The translations under genes and the position numbers were made by a program. This document shows positions 1-8,481 of a DNA stretch of 64,000 bases, piece by piece. A model generated the notes under the pieces. That model did no database searches, had not been told where the DNA came from, and saw nothing but the letters and a program-made list of their open reading frames with translations. Positions within the stretch are counted from its first letter, which is position 1; the number at the start of each line of letters is the position of its first letter. This DNA is from Mycobacterium malmoense (GTDB taxonomy: Bacteria; Actinomycetota; Actinomycetes; Mycobacteriales; Mycobacteriaceae): positions 3,162,001 to 3,226,000 of the forward strand of contig NZ_CP080999.1 of assembly GCF_019645855.1 (NCBI RefSeq). Direction: 5' to 3'.

Positions 1-580
1 GCCGCACCGGCGCGAGGGACAGCGCGACCCGCAGCAGCAGCGGCGCCAGCACCGGTATCGAGAAGAACGCCATGTAGGTCAGCCGCAGGGCCTGGCTGAC
101 GGCCCGCGCGAAGGTTCGCGGGCGCCAGGGCCGCCGCAGGCCGCCGAAGATGTAGTCGACGAGCTGGTCCTGGCTCGGGCCGGACACCGACGTGAACGAC
201 GCGACCCGGTCGTTCGCGCCCGGGCGGCTCAGGTACTCCCACACGCCGACCGAGCCCCAGTCGTGGGCCAGGACGTGCACCGGCCGCCCGGGGCTGAGCT
301 CGCCGATCACCGCGGCGAAGTCGTCGGCGAACCGGGCCATGGCGTACGCGGACACCGGCTTGGGCACCGACGACATGCCCACGCCGCGGTTGTCGTAGCG
401 GATGACCCGGAACCGCCCGGCCAGCAGCGGGACGACACCGTCCCACAACACGTGCGAGTCGGGAAAGCCGTGCACCAGCACGACGGTCGGGCCGGCGCTG
501 TTGCCCTCCTCGTAGACCGCGAGGCGCACGCCGTCCGGGCTGTCGACGAACCGCTGGGGCGCCTGGTGTAGTGCCGGCAT
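1..580 (-). CDS. ephD: Epoxide hydrolase EphD, N-terminal part (runs off the left edge)
   Basis: The reverse strand from an ATG at 580 is open to base 1 and gives 193 codons starting MPALHQAPQRFVDSPDGVRL. It is an alpha/beta-hydrolase fold: the oxyanion motif HGFP is near residue 37 and the nucleophile motif HDWGS places Asp at 107. In mycobacteria EphD is about 590 residues, with this hydrolase domain followed by a short-chain dehydrogenase domain; that second half lies outside the window. EphD is known to hydrate epoxy-mycolic acids. The identification rests on the fold plus its position just upstream of, and divergent from, dlaT, as in M. tuberculosis Rv2214c-Rv2215. The substrate cannot be read from this fragment. 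Confidence 0.8.
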   Translation of the reverse strand, partial: MPALHQAPQRFVDSPDGVRLAVYEEGNSAGPTVVLVHGFPDSHVLWDGVVPLLAGRFRVIRYDNRGVGMSSVPKPVSAYAMARFADDFAAVIGELSPGRPVHVLAHDWGSVGVWEYLSRPGANDRVASFTSVSGPSQDQLVDYIFGGLRRPWRPRTFARAVSQALRLTYMAFFSIPVLAPLLLRVALSLAPVR

Positions 581-765
581 CGGACCTCCGCGCTCTGACT
601 GGCAGTGGCCACACCGTAGCAAGCGCGTCGGGTCCGGCCGGGCGCCCGAGCGCGGTCCGCCCTGGATGTGTGCCGGTGCACGAGCAATGACAGGATGGTT
701 TCGGACATCTGGTAAGCCAGATGCCGCCCCGCCCCGACCCACGAGCGATCGAGGAGTCAGAAGAG
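581..765. promoter_or_regulatory. Divergent spacer between ephD and dlaT
   Basis: These 185 bases separate two start codons that point away from each other, so they must hold both promoters. The purine-rich stretch GAGGAGTCAGAAG just before 766 is the likely dlaT ribosome binding site. I see no clear palindrome or riboswitch. Confidence 0.4.
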
Positions 766-2538
766 ATGGCCTTCTCCGTCCAGATGCCGGCACTCGGTGA
801 GAGCGTCACCGAGGGGACGGTCACGCGCTGGCTCAAGCAGGAAGGCGACACGGTCGAACTCGATGAGCCGCTCGTCGAGGTGTCGACCGACAAGGTGGAC
901 ACCGAAATCCCGTCGCCGGCCGCGGGCGTGCTGACCAAAATCATCGCCCAGGAGGACGACACCGTCGAGGTCGGCGGCGACCTGGCCGTCATCGGCGACG
1001 CCGCCGAAGGCGGGTCGCAGGCCGCACAGGCGCCGAGCCAACCGGAACCCGTGCAAGCGGCCCCCGCCCAGCCGGAGCCCGAACCCGCGGCGCCGGCCCG
1101 TCAGGCTTCCGGTGACGGCGGCGGCGCGACCCCCGTGCTGATGCCCGAGCTCGGCGAGTCGGTGGCCGAGGGTACGGTGACTCGCTGGCTGAAGAAGGTC
1201 GGCGACTCGGTCCAGGTTGACGAGGCGCTGGTGGAGGTGTCCACCGACAAGGTGGACACCGAGATCCCGTCGCCGGTCGCCGGCGTCCTGGTCAGCATCA
1301 CGGCCGACGAGGACACCACCGTGCCGGTCGGCGGTGAGTTGGCGCGGATCGGCTCGAATGTGGAGGCTTCCGCCCCCAGCGCCCCGCCCGCCCCCAGCGC
1401 CCCGCCCGCCCCCAGCGCTCCGCCCGCGCCCAAACCGGAACCCGCGCCCCAACCCAAGGCGGAGCCACGACCGGAAGCCCGCCCCGCTCCGGCGGCCGAA
1501 CCGGCGCCGAAAGCCGAACCCCAGGCCAGGCCCGAACCCGCGGCCGAACCGGCGGCGGCCGGCGGCTCGGGGGTAAATGGCACGCCGTACGTGACCCCGC
1601 TGGTGCGAAAACTGGCCGCCGAAAACAACATCGACCTGGCCGAGATCACCGGTACCGGGGTGGGCGGTCGCATCCGCAAGCAGGACGTGCTGGCCGCGGC
1701 CGAGCAGAAGGCCCGGCAAAAGGAACCAGCCAAGCAAGCTCCCGCCGCCGCGGCCGTGGATGCGGGCAAGGCGGCTCCCGCCGCCGCACCCACCCCGGCG
1801 CCCGCGCTGGCGCACCTGCGGGGCACCACGCAAAAGGCCAGCCGGATCCGTCAGATCACCGCGGTCAAGACCCGCGAATCCCTGCAGGCCACGGCCCAGC
1901 TCACCCAGACCCACGAGGTCGACATGACCAGGATCGTCGGGCTGCGCGCCAGGGCCAAGGCGGCGTTCGCCGAGCGCGAGGGCGTGAACCTGACCTTCCT
2001 GCCGTTCATCGCCCGGGCCGTGATCGACGCCCTCAAGATCCATCCCAACATCAACGCCAGCTACAACGAGGACACCAAGGAGATCACCTACTACGACGCC
2101 GAGCACCTCGGCTTCGCGGTCGACACCGAGCAGGGCCTGCTCTCCCCCGTCATCCACAACGCCGGCGACCTGTCGCTGGCCGGGCTGGCCCGCGCGATCG
2201 CGGACATCGCCGCCCGCGCCCGGTCAGGCAACCTGAAACCCGACGAGCTGTCCGGCGGCACCTTCACCATCACCAACATCGGCAGCCAGGGCGCGTTGTT
2301 CGACACCCCGATCCTGGTTCCGCCCCAGGCCGCCATGTTGGGCACCGGGGCCATCGTCAAACGGCCGCGGGTGGTCGTCGACGAGGGTGGCAACGAATCG
2401 ATCGGGGTCCGGTCGGTGTGTTACCTGCCGCTGACCTACGACCATCGGTTGATCGACGGGGCCGACGCCGGACGTTTCCTCACCACGATCAAACACCGGC
2501 TCGAAGAGGGAGCGTTCGAGGCCGATCTAGGGCTGTAA
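766..2538 (+). CDS. dlaT: Dihydrolipoamide acyltransferase (E2 of PDH and of the peroxynitrite reductase complex)
   Basis: 590 residues from the ATG at 766, chosen because MAFSVQMPALGESVTEGTV is the standard E2 start and a purine-rich site precedes it; an upstream ATG at 721 only adds 15 unlikely residues. Two lipoyl domains carry DKVD with the lipoyl lysines at 43 and 162. A Pro/Ala/Glu-rich linker follows, with three SAPPAP units. Next come the peripheral subunit-binding domain (YVTPLVRKLAAEN, about residue 277) and the catalytic domain ending with the acetyltransferase motif DHRLIDG. DlaT is the acyltransferase of mycobacterial pyruvate dehydrogenase (with aceE at 41.6 kb) and also works with AhpC/AhpD and Lpd in peroxide defence. 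The next gene follows after one base. lipB and lipA, which install its cofactor, lie just downstream. Confidence 0.95.
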   Translation: MAFSVQMPALGESVTEGTVTRWLKQEGDTVELDEPLVEVSTDKVDTEIPSPAAGVLTKIIAQEDDTVEVGGDLAVIGDAAEGGSQAAQAPSQPEPVQAAPAQPEPEPAAPARQASGDGGGATPVLMPELGESVAEGTVTRWLKKVGDSVQVDEALVEVSTDKVDTEIPSPVAGVLVSITADEDTTVPVGGELARIGSNVEASAPSAPPAPSAPPAPSAPPAPKPEPAPQPKAEPRPEARPAPAAEPAPKAEPQARPEPAAEPAAAGGSGVNGTPYVTPLVRKLAAENNIDLAEITGTGVGGRIRKQDVLAAAEQKARQKEPAKQAPAAAAVDAGKAAPAAAPTPAPALAHLRGTTQKASRIRQITAVKTRESLQATAQLTQTHEVDMTRIVGLRARAKAAFAEREGVNLTFLPFIARAVIDALKIHPNINASYNEDTKEITYYDAEHLGFAVDTEQGLLSPVIHNAGDLSLAGLARAIADIAARARSGNLKPDELSGGTFTITNIGSQGALFDTPILVPPQAAMLGTGAIVKRPRVVVDEGGNESIGVRSVCYLPLTYDHRLIDGADAGRFLTTIKHRLEEGAFEADLGL

Positions 2539-2539
2539 C

Positions 2540-3463
2540 GTGGCTCGAGCTGGTCATAAGGCCGTCGTCGCGATAGCGGGTTCCTCCGGCATGATCGGTT
2601 CGGCGTTGGCCGCGGCCTTGCGGGCCGCCGATCACCCGGTGTTGCGCATCGTGCGCCGGACACCGGCGAATTCCGAGGAATTGCACTGGAATCCGGGAAG
2701 CGCCGAATTCGACGCCGACACGCTGGTCGACGTCGACGTCGTGGTGAACCTGTGCGGCGTCAACATCGGCCAACACCGATGGTCGGGCGCCTTCAAGCAA
2801 AGCCTGCGCGACAGCCGCATCACCCCCACCGAAGTGCTGGCCAACGCCGTCGCCGCGGCCGGTGTCGAAACCCTGATCAACGCCAGCGCGGTCGGCTACT
2901 ACGGCAACACCAAGGACCGCGTGGTCGATGAAAACGACCGGGCGGGAAGCGGTTTCCTGGCCCAACTGTGCGAGGACTGGGAAGCCGCCACGCTGCCGGC
3001 CCAATACGCCGGAGCCCGGGTGGTGCTGGCTCGCAGCGGCCTGGTGCTGGCCCGCTCGGGCGGCGCGCTGCGCCGGATGCGGCCGCTGTTTTCGTTATGC
3101 CTCGGCGCCCGGTTGGGCAGCGGCCGTCAATACATGTCGTGGATCAGCCTCGAAGACGAGGTGCGGGCGCTGCTGTTCGCGATCTCAAACCCCACGCTCT
3201 CCGGGCCGGTGAACATGACCGGACCGGCGCCGGTCACCAACGCCGAGTTCACCACCGCGTTCGGGCGCGCGGTCAACCGCCCAACCCCGTTGATGCTGCC
3301 CGGTTTCGCGGTGCGGGCCGCGCTCGGCGAGTTCGCCGACGAGGGCCTGCTCATCGGTCAGCGCGCCATCCCGTCCGCGCTCGAGCGCGCGGGTTTCCAG
3401 TTCCACCACAACACCATTGGCGAGGCGCTGGGCTACGCCACCGCCCGCCGCGACCACGACTAG
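2540..3463 (+). CDS. TIGR01777-family NAD-dependent epimerase (Rv2216-like)
   Basis: 307 residues from a GTG one base after the dlaT stop, so it is almost certainly co-transcribed and translationally coupled with dlaT. The N-terminus has a Rossmann GSSGMIGSAL dinucleotide site at about residues 14-23, and the family motif NASAVGYYG lies near residue 115. The C-terminal half matches the DUF1731-type tail (GPVNMTGPAPVTNAEF, then LIGQRAIPSALERAGF). Members belong to the extended SDR group (SDR39U1-like). The true substrate is unknown in bacteria. Its place between dlaT and lipB is conserved in mycobacteria, but no lipoate role has been shown. Confidence 0.85.
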   Translation: MARAGHKAVVAIAGSSGMIGSALAAALRAADHPVLRIVRRTPANSEELHWNPGSAEFDADTLVDVDVVVNLCGVNIGQHRWSGAFKQSLRDSRITPTEVLANAVAAAGVETLINASAVGYYGNTKDRVVDENDRAGSGFLAQLCEDWEAATLPAQYAGARVVLARSGLVLARSGGALRRMRPLFSLCLGARLGSGRQYMSWISLEDEVRALLFAISNPTLSGPVNMTGPAPVTNAEFTTAFGRAVNRPTPLMLPGFAVRAALGEFADEGLLIGQRAIPSALERAGFQFHHNTIGEALGYATARRDHD

Positions 3464-3532
3464 GCCCGACCCGGCTGACGTTTGTTCCGGTCAACATGAC
3501 GCCGCGTCCCGGCGCCGAGTACCGTCGCCAAC

Positions 3533-4294
3533 GTGATGAACTCCATCCGGTCGAGCCGGGCCGCGATCGACGTCCGCCAACTCGGACTCGTCGACTACCG
3601 CACCGCCTGGCAGCTGCAGCGCGACCTGGCCGACGCCAGGGTCGCCGGCGGTCCCGACACGCTGCTGCTGCTCGAGCACCCCCCGGTTTACACCGCCGGA
3701 CGACGCACCGAGCCGCACGAACGACCCGTCCCGTCCCTGCAGGGCATTCCCGTAATAGACACCGATCGTGGCGGCAAGATCACCTGGCATGGGCCGGGGC
3801 AGTTGGTCGGTTACCCGATCATCGGATTGGCCGAGCCGCTCGATGTGGTCAATTACGTTCGGCGCCTTGAGGAATCGCTGATGAAGGTGTGCGGCGACCT
3901 GGGCCTGGACACCATCCGGGTCGACGGCCGGTCGGGAGTTTGGGTGCCCGCCGGTGCCGGTCGGCCCGCGCGCAAGATCGGCGCCATCGGCGTGCGGGTG
4001 GCGCGCGCCACCACGCTGCACGGCTTCGCGCTCAACTGCGATTGTGATCTGGAGGCGTTCGCGACCATCGTGCCGTGCGGCATCAGCGACGCCGGGGTGA
4101 CGTCGTTGTCCGTCGAATTGGGACGCACGGTCGCCGCCGACGATGTGCGGACCGCGGTCGCCGCCGCCGTCTGTGACGCCCTCGACGGGGTCCTGCCCGT
4201 CCATGACCACGTTCCCGGCCCCGGGGCCCGCCGTTCCGGCGCGCATCGGCGACAGACGGACCATCCCGTCGCCCGCGTAGCATCGCCACTGTGA
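3533..4294 (+). CDS. lipB: Octanoyl-[acyl-carrier protein]:protein N-octanoyltransferase
   Basis: 253 residues from the GTG at 3533 (an ATG follows directly at 3536). It transfers octanoyl groups from ACP to the lipoyl lysine of E2 and GcvH proteins, the first step of endogenous lipoate synthesis. The Cys/Lys acyltransferase pair is visible: Lys148 in RKIGAIGVRV and Cys182 in VPCGISD. The RGGKITWHGPGQLVGYP signature is at about residue 80. The protein is longer than the 230 residues I recall for M. tuberculosis, mostly through insertions at PVPSLQG and VPAGAG and a longer tail. Its last codons overlap the lipA start by four bases (GTGA), so the two are coupled. Confidence 0.95.
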   Translation: MMNSIRSSRAAIDVRQLGLVDYRTAWQLQRDLADARVAGGPDTLLLLEHPPVYTAGRRTEPHERPVPSLQGIPVIDTDRGGKITWHGPGQLVGYPIIGLAEPLDVVNYVRRLEESLMKVCGDLGLDTIRVDGRSGVWVPAGAGRPARKIGAIGVRVARATTLHGFALNCDCDLEAFATIVPCGISDAGVTSLSVELGRTVAADDVRTAVAAAVCDALDGVLPVHDHVPGPGARRSGAHRRQTDHPVARVASPL

Positions 4295-5256
4295 CCGTCG
4301 CCCCGAGGCCTGATGTCGCCGCCGCCGCGGCTCCGCCAGGCCGCAAGTTGTTGCGGCTGGAAGTGCGCAACGCCCAGACCCCGATCGAGCGCAAACCGCC
4401 GTGGATCAAGGTCCGGGCGAGGATGGGACCGGAGTACACCGAGCTGAAGGGCCTGGTCCGGCGCGAGGGCCTGCACACGGTCTGCGAAGAGGCCGGTTGC
4501 CCCAACATCTTCGAATGCTGGGAGGACCGGGAAGCCACCTTCCTGATCGGCGGCGACCAGTGCACCCGTCGCTGCGACTTCTGCCAGATCGACACCGGAA
4601 AGCCCGCCGCGCTGGACCGCGACGAGCCCCGCCGGGTCGCCGAGAGCGTGCAGGCGATGGGGCTGCGCTATGCCACGGTCACCGGCGTCGCCCGCGACGA
4701 CCTGCCCGACGGCGGTGCCTGGCTGTACGCGGCGACGGTGCGCGCCATCAAGGAGCTCAACCCGTCGACCGGCGTCGAGCTGTTGATCCCCGACTTCAAC
4801 GGCGAGCCCACGCGGCTTGCCGAGGTTTTCGACTCGCGCCCGGAAGTGTTGGCGCACAACGTCGAAACGGTACCCCGCATCTTCAAACGGATCCGGCCCG
4901 CCTTCACCTACGGGCGCAGCCTGGACGTGCTCACCGCCGCGCGCGACATCGGCCTGGTCACCAAGAGCAACCTCATCCTCGGGCTCGGCGAAACCCCCGA
5001 CGAGGTGCGCACCGCCCTGGCCGACCTGCATAACGCCGGTTGCGACATCGTCACCATCACCCAATACCTGCGTCCGTCGACGCGCCACCACCCGGTCGAG
5101 CGCTGGGTTAAGCCCGAGGAGTTCGCCGAGTTCGCCCAGCACGCGGAGGGGTTGGGCTTTTCGGGTGTGCTGGCCGGGCCGCTGGTGCGATCGTCCTACC
5201 GGGCGGGACGGCTCTACGAGCAGGCCGCCCGCAGCCGCGCCTCGGCGCGGTCGTGA
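4291..5256 (+). CDS. lipA: Lipoyl synthase (radical SAM)
   Basis: 321 residues from the GTG at 4291, inside the lipB stop. It inserts two sulfurs into the octanoyl chain left by LipB. Both iron-sulfur clusters are intact: the auxiliary cluster cysteines at 65, 70 and 76 (CEEAGCPNIFEC) and the radical-SAM CxxxCxxC at 91, 95 and 98 (CTRRCDFC). The C-terminal RSSYRAG carries the serine that ligates the auxiliary cluster. The length is normal for the family. Confidence 0.97.
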   Translation: MTVAPRPDVAAAAAPPGRKLLRLEVRNAQTPIERKPPWIKVRARMGPEYTELKGLVRREGLHTVCEEAGCPNIFECWEDREATFLIGGDQCTRRCDFCQIDTGKPAALDRDEPRRVAESVQAMGLRYATVTGVARDDLPDGGAWLYAATVRAIKELNPSTGVELLIPDFNGEPTRLAEVFDSRPEVLAHNVETVPRIFKRIRPAFTYGRSLDVLTAARDIGLVTKSNLILGLGETPDEVRTALADLHNAGCDIVTITQYLRPSTRHHPVERWVKPEEFAEFAQHAEGLGFSGVLAGPLVRSSYRAGRLYEQAARSRASARS

Positions 5257-5284
5257 ACCGCGCCCGTCCGTATCCTTGGTGACT

Positions 5285-6037
5285 ATGGCTAAATCCCGCA
5301 CTGCCACTGAAAGCAAGGCCGCCAGGGCGCAGGCGCAGGCCGCCCGCAAGGCCGCCGCGCGGGAACGCCGCGCCCAGTTGTGGCAGGCGTTCAACATTCA
5401 GCGCCAGGAGGACAAGCGCCTGCTGCCCTACATGATCGGCGCCTTCGTGCTGATCGTGGGCGTCTCGGTGGCGGTCGGCGTGTGGGCGGGCGGGTTGACC
5501 ATGATCACGATCGTCCCGCTCGGCGTGCTGCTGGGTGGTTTGGTCACGTTCATCATCTTCAGCCGCCGCGCCCAGCGATCGATCTACAGCAAAGCCGAAG
5601 GTCAAACCGGCGCGGCCGCGTGGGTCCTGGACAACCTGCGCGGCAAGTGGCGGGTGACCCCCGGCGTCGCCGCGACCGGCCACTTCGACGCGGTGCACCG
5701 GGTGCTCGGCCGGCCCGGGGTCGTCTTGGTCGGCGAGGGATCGGCCGCACGGGTCAAACCGCTGCTGGCCCAGGAGAAAAAGCGCACCGCCCGGCTGGTC
5801 GGCGAAGTGCCGATCTACGACATCGTCGTCGGCAACGACGAGGGCGAGGTCCCGCTGGCCAAGTTGGAACGCCACCTCACCCGCCTGCCGAACAACATCA
5901 CCGCCAAGCAAATGGATGCGCTGGAGTCACGGTTGGCCGCGCTGGGATCGCGGGCCGGCGCCGCTGTCATGCCGAAGGGACCGCTGCCCAACGCCGGCAA
6001 GATGCGCGGCGTGCAGCGCACCGTGCGCCGCAAGTAG
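5285..6037 (+). CDS. DUF4191 integral membrane protein (Rv2219-like)
   Basis: 250 residues from the ATG at 5285. The N-terminal 40 residues are Lys/Arg/Ala-rich and soluble. Two closely spaced hydrophobic segments follow at about residues 49-72 and 76-95, then a charged cytoplasmic-looking domain of about 155 residues. This is the actinobacterial DUF4191 architecture. It lies 28 bases behind lipA in the same direction, so probable co-transcription with the lipoate genes; no function is established. The C-terminus is very basic (RTVRRK). Confidence 0.85.
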   Translation: MAKSRTATESKAARAQAQAARKAAARERRAQLWQAFNIQRQEDKRLLPYMIGAFVLIVGVSVAVGVWAGGLTMITIVPLGVLLGGLVTFIIFSRRAQRSIYSKAEGQTGAAAWVLDNLRGKWRVTPGVAATGHFDAVHRVLGRPGVVLVGEGSAARVKPLLAQEKKRTARLVGEVPIYDIVVGNDEGEVPLAKLERHLTRLPNNITAKQMDALESRLAALGSRAGAAVMPKGPLPNAGKMRGVQRTVRRK

Positions 6038-6045
6038 GGGCACCG

Positions 6046-6148
6046 TTCAGCGGCGATCGCAAGCGCGGCGAAGCCGGGCGTGGCGGGTCGCCGCCATCGG
6101 ATTCAGCGGCGATCGCAAGCGCGGCGAAGCCGGGCGTGGCGGGTCGCC
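6046..6148. repeat. Two direct copies of a ~47-bp intergenic repeat, period 56 bp
   Basis: The unit beginning TTCAGCGGCGATCGCAAGCG occurs at 6046 and again at 6102, identical over about 47 bases, and a third start (TTCAGCGC) follows near 6150. It sits between the convergent ends of the DUF4191 and RDD genes. GGCGATCGC at its head and GGCGGGTCGCC at its tail could pair imperfectly, so a terminator or REP-like role is possible. Confidence 0.75.
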
Positions 6149-6151
6149 GGT

Positions 6152-6574
6152 TCAGCGCCGCACCACCGCCGTTCCGGTCAGCCGATCGTGAATGCCGCGC
6201 CCGTCCCAATCGGTGAACAACGCCGGGATGACCGTCCCGACGAGCAGCCCCCGCACCGCCAGCCGGCCGATCCCGATCGGCAGACGTCCATCCACCGCCG
6301 CCACCTGCAGGCCCAGGGCCAACTGTCCGGGCGTGAAGCTAAACAGCCGCACCGCCACCACGCCGAGCGCAAACCAGACGACCAACACCGCGGTTGCCAA
6401 CATCCGCTCGGAGAAAAGGCCGAACGCCATGGCCAGTGCCGCCAGGCCGTAGGAGATCAGCCAGTCGATCAGCAGCGCGGCCAGCCGGCGGCCCATCGGC
6501 GCCAGCGATCCCGGGCCACTCTCCGGCAGGCCGAGCTTCTCACCGGGATAGGCGGATCGCGATCCCGGGGTCAC
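6152..6574 (-). CDS. RDD-family membrane protein (Rv2219A-like)
   Basis: 140 residues from the GTG at 6574 (VTPGSRSAYPGEKLGLP), chosen because that start gives the family length; an upstream extension to 6745 is unsupported. The RDD signature appears as RRLAALLIDWL near residue 31. Three hydrophobic segments follow, and the C-terminus has the typical DWDGRGIHDRLTGTAVV box. RDD proteins are small integral membrane proteins of mostly unknown role. It is convergent with the DUF4191 gene and divergent from glnA1. Confidence 0.85.
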   Translation of the reverse strand: MTPGSRSAYPGEKLGLPESGPGSLAPMGRRLAALLIDWLISYGLAALAMAFGLFSERMLATAVLVVWFALGVVAVRLFSFTPGQLALGLQVAAVDGRLPIGIGRLAVRGLLVGTVIPALFTDWDGRGIHDRLTGTAVVRR

Positions 6575-6727
6575 CGGCCGGCACCTCGGCTCGGCTTCCC
6601 CGCTCGCTCGGCCCGCCGGAACGCAACGGTGCGCCCGTGCGCCGGACCAGATACGATCTTGCGGTCCATGGCCCCCACAATAGAACCCGCCGGCAACCCC
6701 GGATCCCGCTGCGCGCGCCCTGGTCAC

Positions 6728-6765
6728 GTAACCTCTGCGCAACATCGGGTTGACCGGCAGGCAAC
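6728..6765 (+). promoter_or_regulatory. Tandem GlnR-like box upstream of glnA1
   Basis: Four half-sites are spaced exactly as in actinobacterial GlnR operators: GTAAC-N6-GCAAC-N6-TTGAC-N6-GCAAC, with half-sites starting at 6728, 6739, 6750 and 6761. The glnA1 start is 50 bases further on. The consensus I recall is gTnAC-n6-GaAAC, often in two copies. Control of glnA1 by nitrogen status through GlnR is therefore likely. Confidence 0.65.
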
Positions 6766-6814
6766 ATCAGCTCCATAGCGTCAGGCCGCGGATCACCAAG
6801 TAAAGGAGCACTCT

Positions 6815-8251
6815 GTGACGGAAATGACGCCCGACGACGTCTTCAAACTCGCCAAGGACGAAAACGTCGAATTCGTCGACGTCCGGTTCTGTGACTTGCC
6901 GGGCATCATGCAGCACTTCACGATTCCGGTTTCCTTCTTCGACAAAAGCGTTTTCGAAGACGGGTTAGCCTTCGACGGCTCGTCGATTCGCGGATTCCAA
7001 TCGATCCACGAGTCCGACATGCTGCTCCTTCCCGATCCAGACACCGCGCGCATCGACCTGTTCCGCGAAGCCAAGACGCTGAACCTGAACTTCTTCGTGC
7101 ACGACCCGTTCACCCTCGAGCCGTATTCGCGCGACCCGCGCAACATCGCCCGCAAGGCCGAGAATTATTTGATCAGCACCGGTGTCGCCGACACCGCCTA
7201 CTTCGGCGCCGAGGCCGAGTTCTACATCTTCGACTCCATCAGCTTCGACTCGCGCACCAACGGCTCGTTCTACGAGATCGACGCGATCTCGGGGTGGTGG
7301 AACACCGGCTCGCCGACCGAACTCGACGGCAGCCCCAACCGGGGCTACAAGGTCCGCCCCAAGGGTGGGTATTTCCCGGTCGCGCCCACCGACCAGTACG
7401 TCGACCTGCGCGACAAGATGCTGTCCAACCTGATCAAGTCCGGCTTCAGCCTGGAGAAGGGCCACCACGAGGTGGGCACCGGCGGGCAGGCCGAGATCAA
7501 CTACAAGTTCAACACGCTGCTGCACGCGGCCGACGACATGCAGCTGTACAAGTACATCGTCAAGAACACCGCGTGGCAGAACGGCAAGACCGTCACATTC
7601 ATGCCCAAGCCACTGTTCGGCGACAACGGCTCCGGAATGCACACCCACCAATCGCTGTGGAAGGACGGCAGCCCGCTGATGCACGACGAGACGGGCTACG
7701 CCGGTCTGTCGGACATCGCCCGGCACTACATCGGCGGCCTGCTGCACCACGCGCCGTCGCTGCTGGCGTTCACCAATCCGACGGTGAACTCCTACAAGCG
7801 CCTGGTTCCCGGCTTCGAGGCCCCGATCAACCTGGTCTACAGCCAGCGGAATCGTTCGGCGTGCGTCCGTATTCCCATCACCGGCAGCAACCCGAAGGCC
7901 AAGCGGCTGGAGTTCCGCTGCCCCGACTCGTCGGGCAACCCGTACCTGGCGTTCTCCGCGATGCTGATGGCCGGCCTGGACGGCATCAAAAACAAGATCG
8001 AGCCGCAGGCGCCGGTCGACAAGGACCTCTACGAGCTGCCTCCCGAGGAGGCCGCCAACATCCCGCAGGCACCGGTTCAGCTCTCCGCGGTGATCGACCG
8101 GCTGGAAGAAGACCACGAATACCTCACCGAGGGAGGAGTTTTCACGCCTGACCTGATCGAGACATGGATCAGCTTCAAGCGCGAGAACGAGATCCTGCCG
8201 GTCCAGATACGGCCGCACCCATACGAATTCGCGCTCTACTACGACGTTTAA
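6815..8251 (+). CDS. glnA1: Glutamine synthetase type I-beta
   Basis: 478 residues from the GTG at 6815 with AAGGAG just upstream, the same length as M. tuberculosis GlnA1. It makes glutamine from glutamate, ammonia and ATP as a dodecamer, and in pathogenic mycobacteria it is also exported. Family signatures are present: FDGSSIRGFQ near residue 51, the ATP-binding KPLFGDNGSGMH box, and NRSACVRIP. The adenylylation site is intact as Tyr406 in KDLYELPPEE, which makes it a substrate for GlnE encoded at 9980-12985. Confidence 0.98.
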   Translation: MTEMTPDDVFKLAKDENVEFVDVRFCDLPGIMQHFTIPVSFFDKSVFEDGLAFDGSSIRGFQSIHESDMLLLPDPDTARIDLFREAKTLNLNFFVHDPFTLEPYSRDPRNIARKAENYLISTGVADTAYFGAEAEFYIFDSISFDSRTNGSFYEIDAISGWWNTGSPTELDGSPNRGYKVRPKGGYFPVAPTDQYVDLRDKMLSNLIKSGFSLEKGHHEVGTGGQAEINYKFNTLLHAADDMQLYKYIVKNTAWQNGKTVTFMPKPLFGDNGSGMHTHQSLWKDGSPLMHDETGYAGLSDIARHYIGGLLHHAPSLLAFTNPTVNSYKRLVPGFEAPINLVYSQRNRSACVRIPITGSNPKAKRLEFRCPDSSGNPYLAFSAMLMAGLDGIKNKIEPQAPVDKDLYELPPEEAANIPQAPVQLSAVIDRLEEDHEYLTEGGVFTPDLIETWISFKRENEILPVQIRPHPYEFALYYDV

Positions 8252-8345
8252 GCAGGCTAAGGCCGTCGCGACGGCACCGGGATAGGCCCGGGCTTCAGCG
8301 CAGCCCTAGCGCATCGATTCGGCGGGGTTGCTTGTCGTCGACTTT

Positions 8346-8400
8346 GACTCTGCGCCCACCAGGCGCTCTACTCGTACTTTTGCCTGGTGGGCGCAGAGTC
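8346..8400. repeat. Perfect 19-bp inverted repeat, hairpin family B
   Basis: GACTCTGCGCCCACCAGGC at 8346-8364 is repeated exactly in reverse complement at 8382-8400 around a 17-base loop. It lies between the convergent ends of glnA1 and the F420-oxidoreductase gene. A related copy, with nearly the same loop (TACTCGCACTTTTGCCTGG), is at 36611-36667. It could act as a bidirectional terminator. The rest of 8252-8481 shows nothing coding. Confidence 0.8.
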
Positions 8401-8481
8401 AACAAGCCGCCCCACGGAGAAGCTGGCCAGCTAAGTTGAGCCAAGTCAGACCTAGCGCCAAACCCGTCCTGATGCAGGCTC

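Noticed and set aside
757..2157. Long open frame of 466 codons on the reverse strand of dlaT
   Set aside because: Its translation is Gly/Arg/His-rich shadow code of a GC-rich gene; the forward E2 protein has every expected motif.
5900..8480. Clustered repeats and hairpins as a CRISPR array
   Set aside because: Only two copies of one repeat with a nine-base gap and no cas genes nearby.
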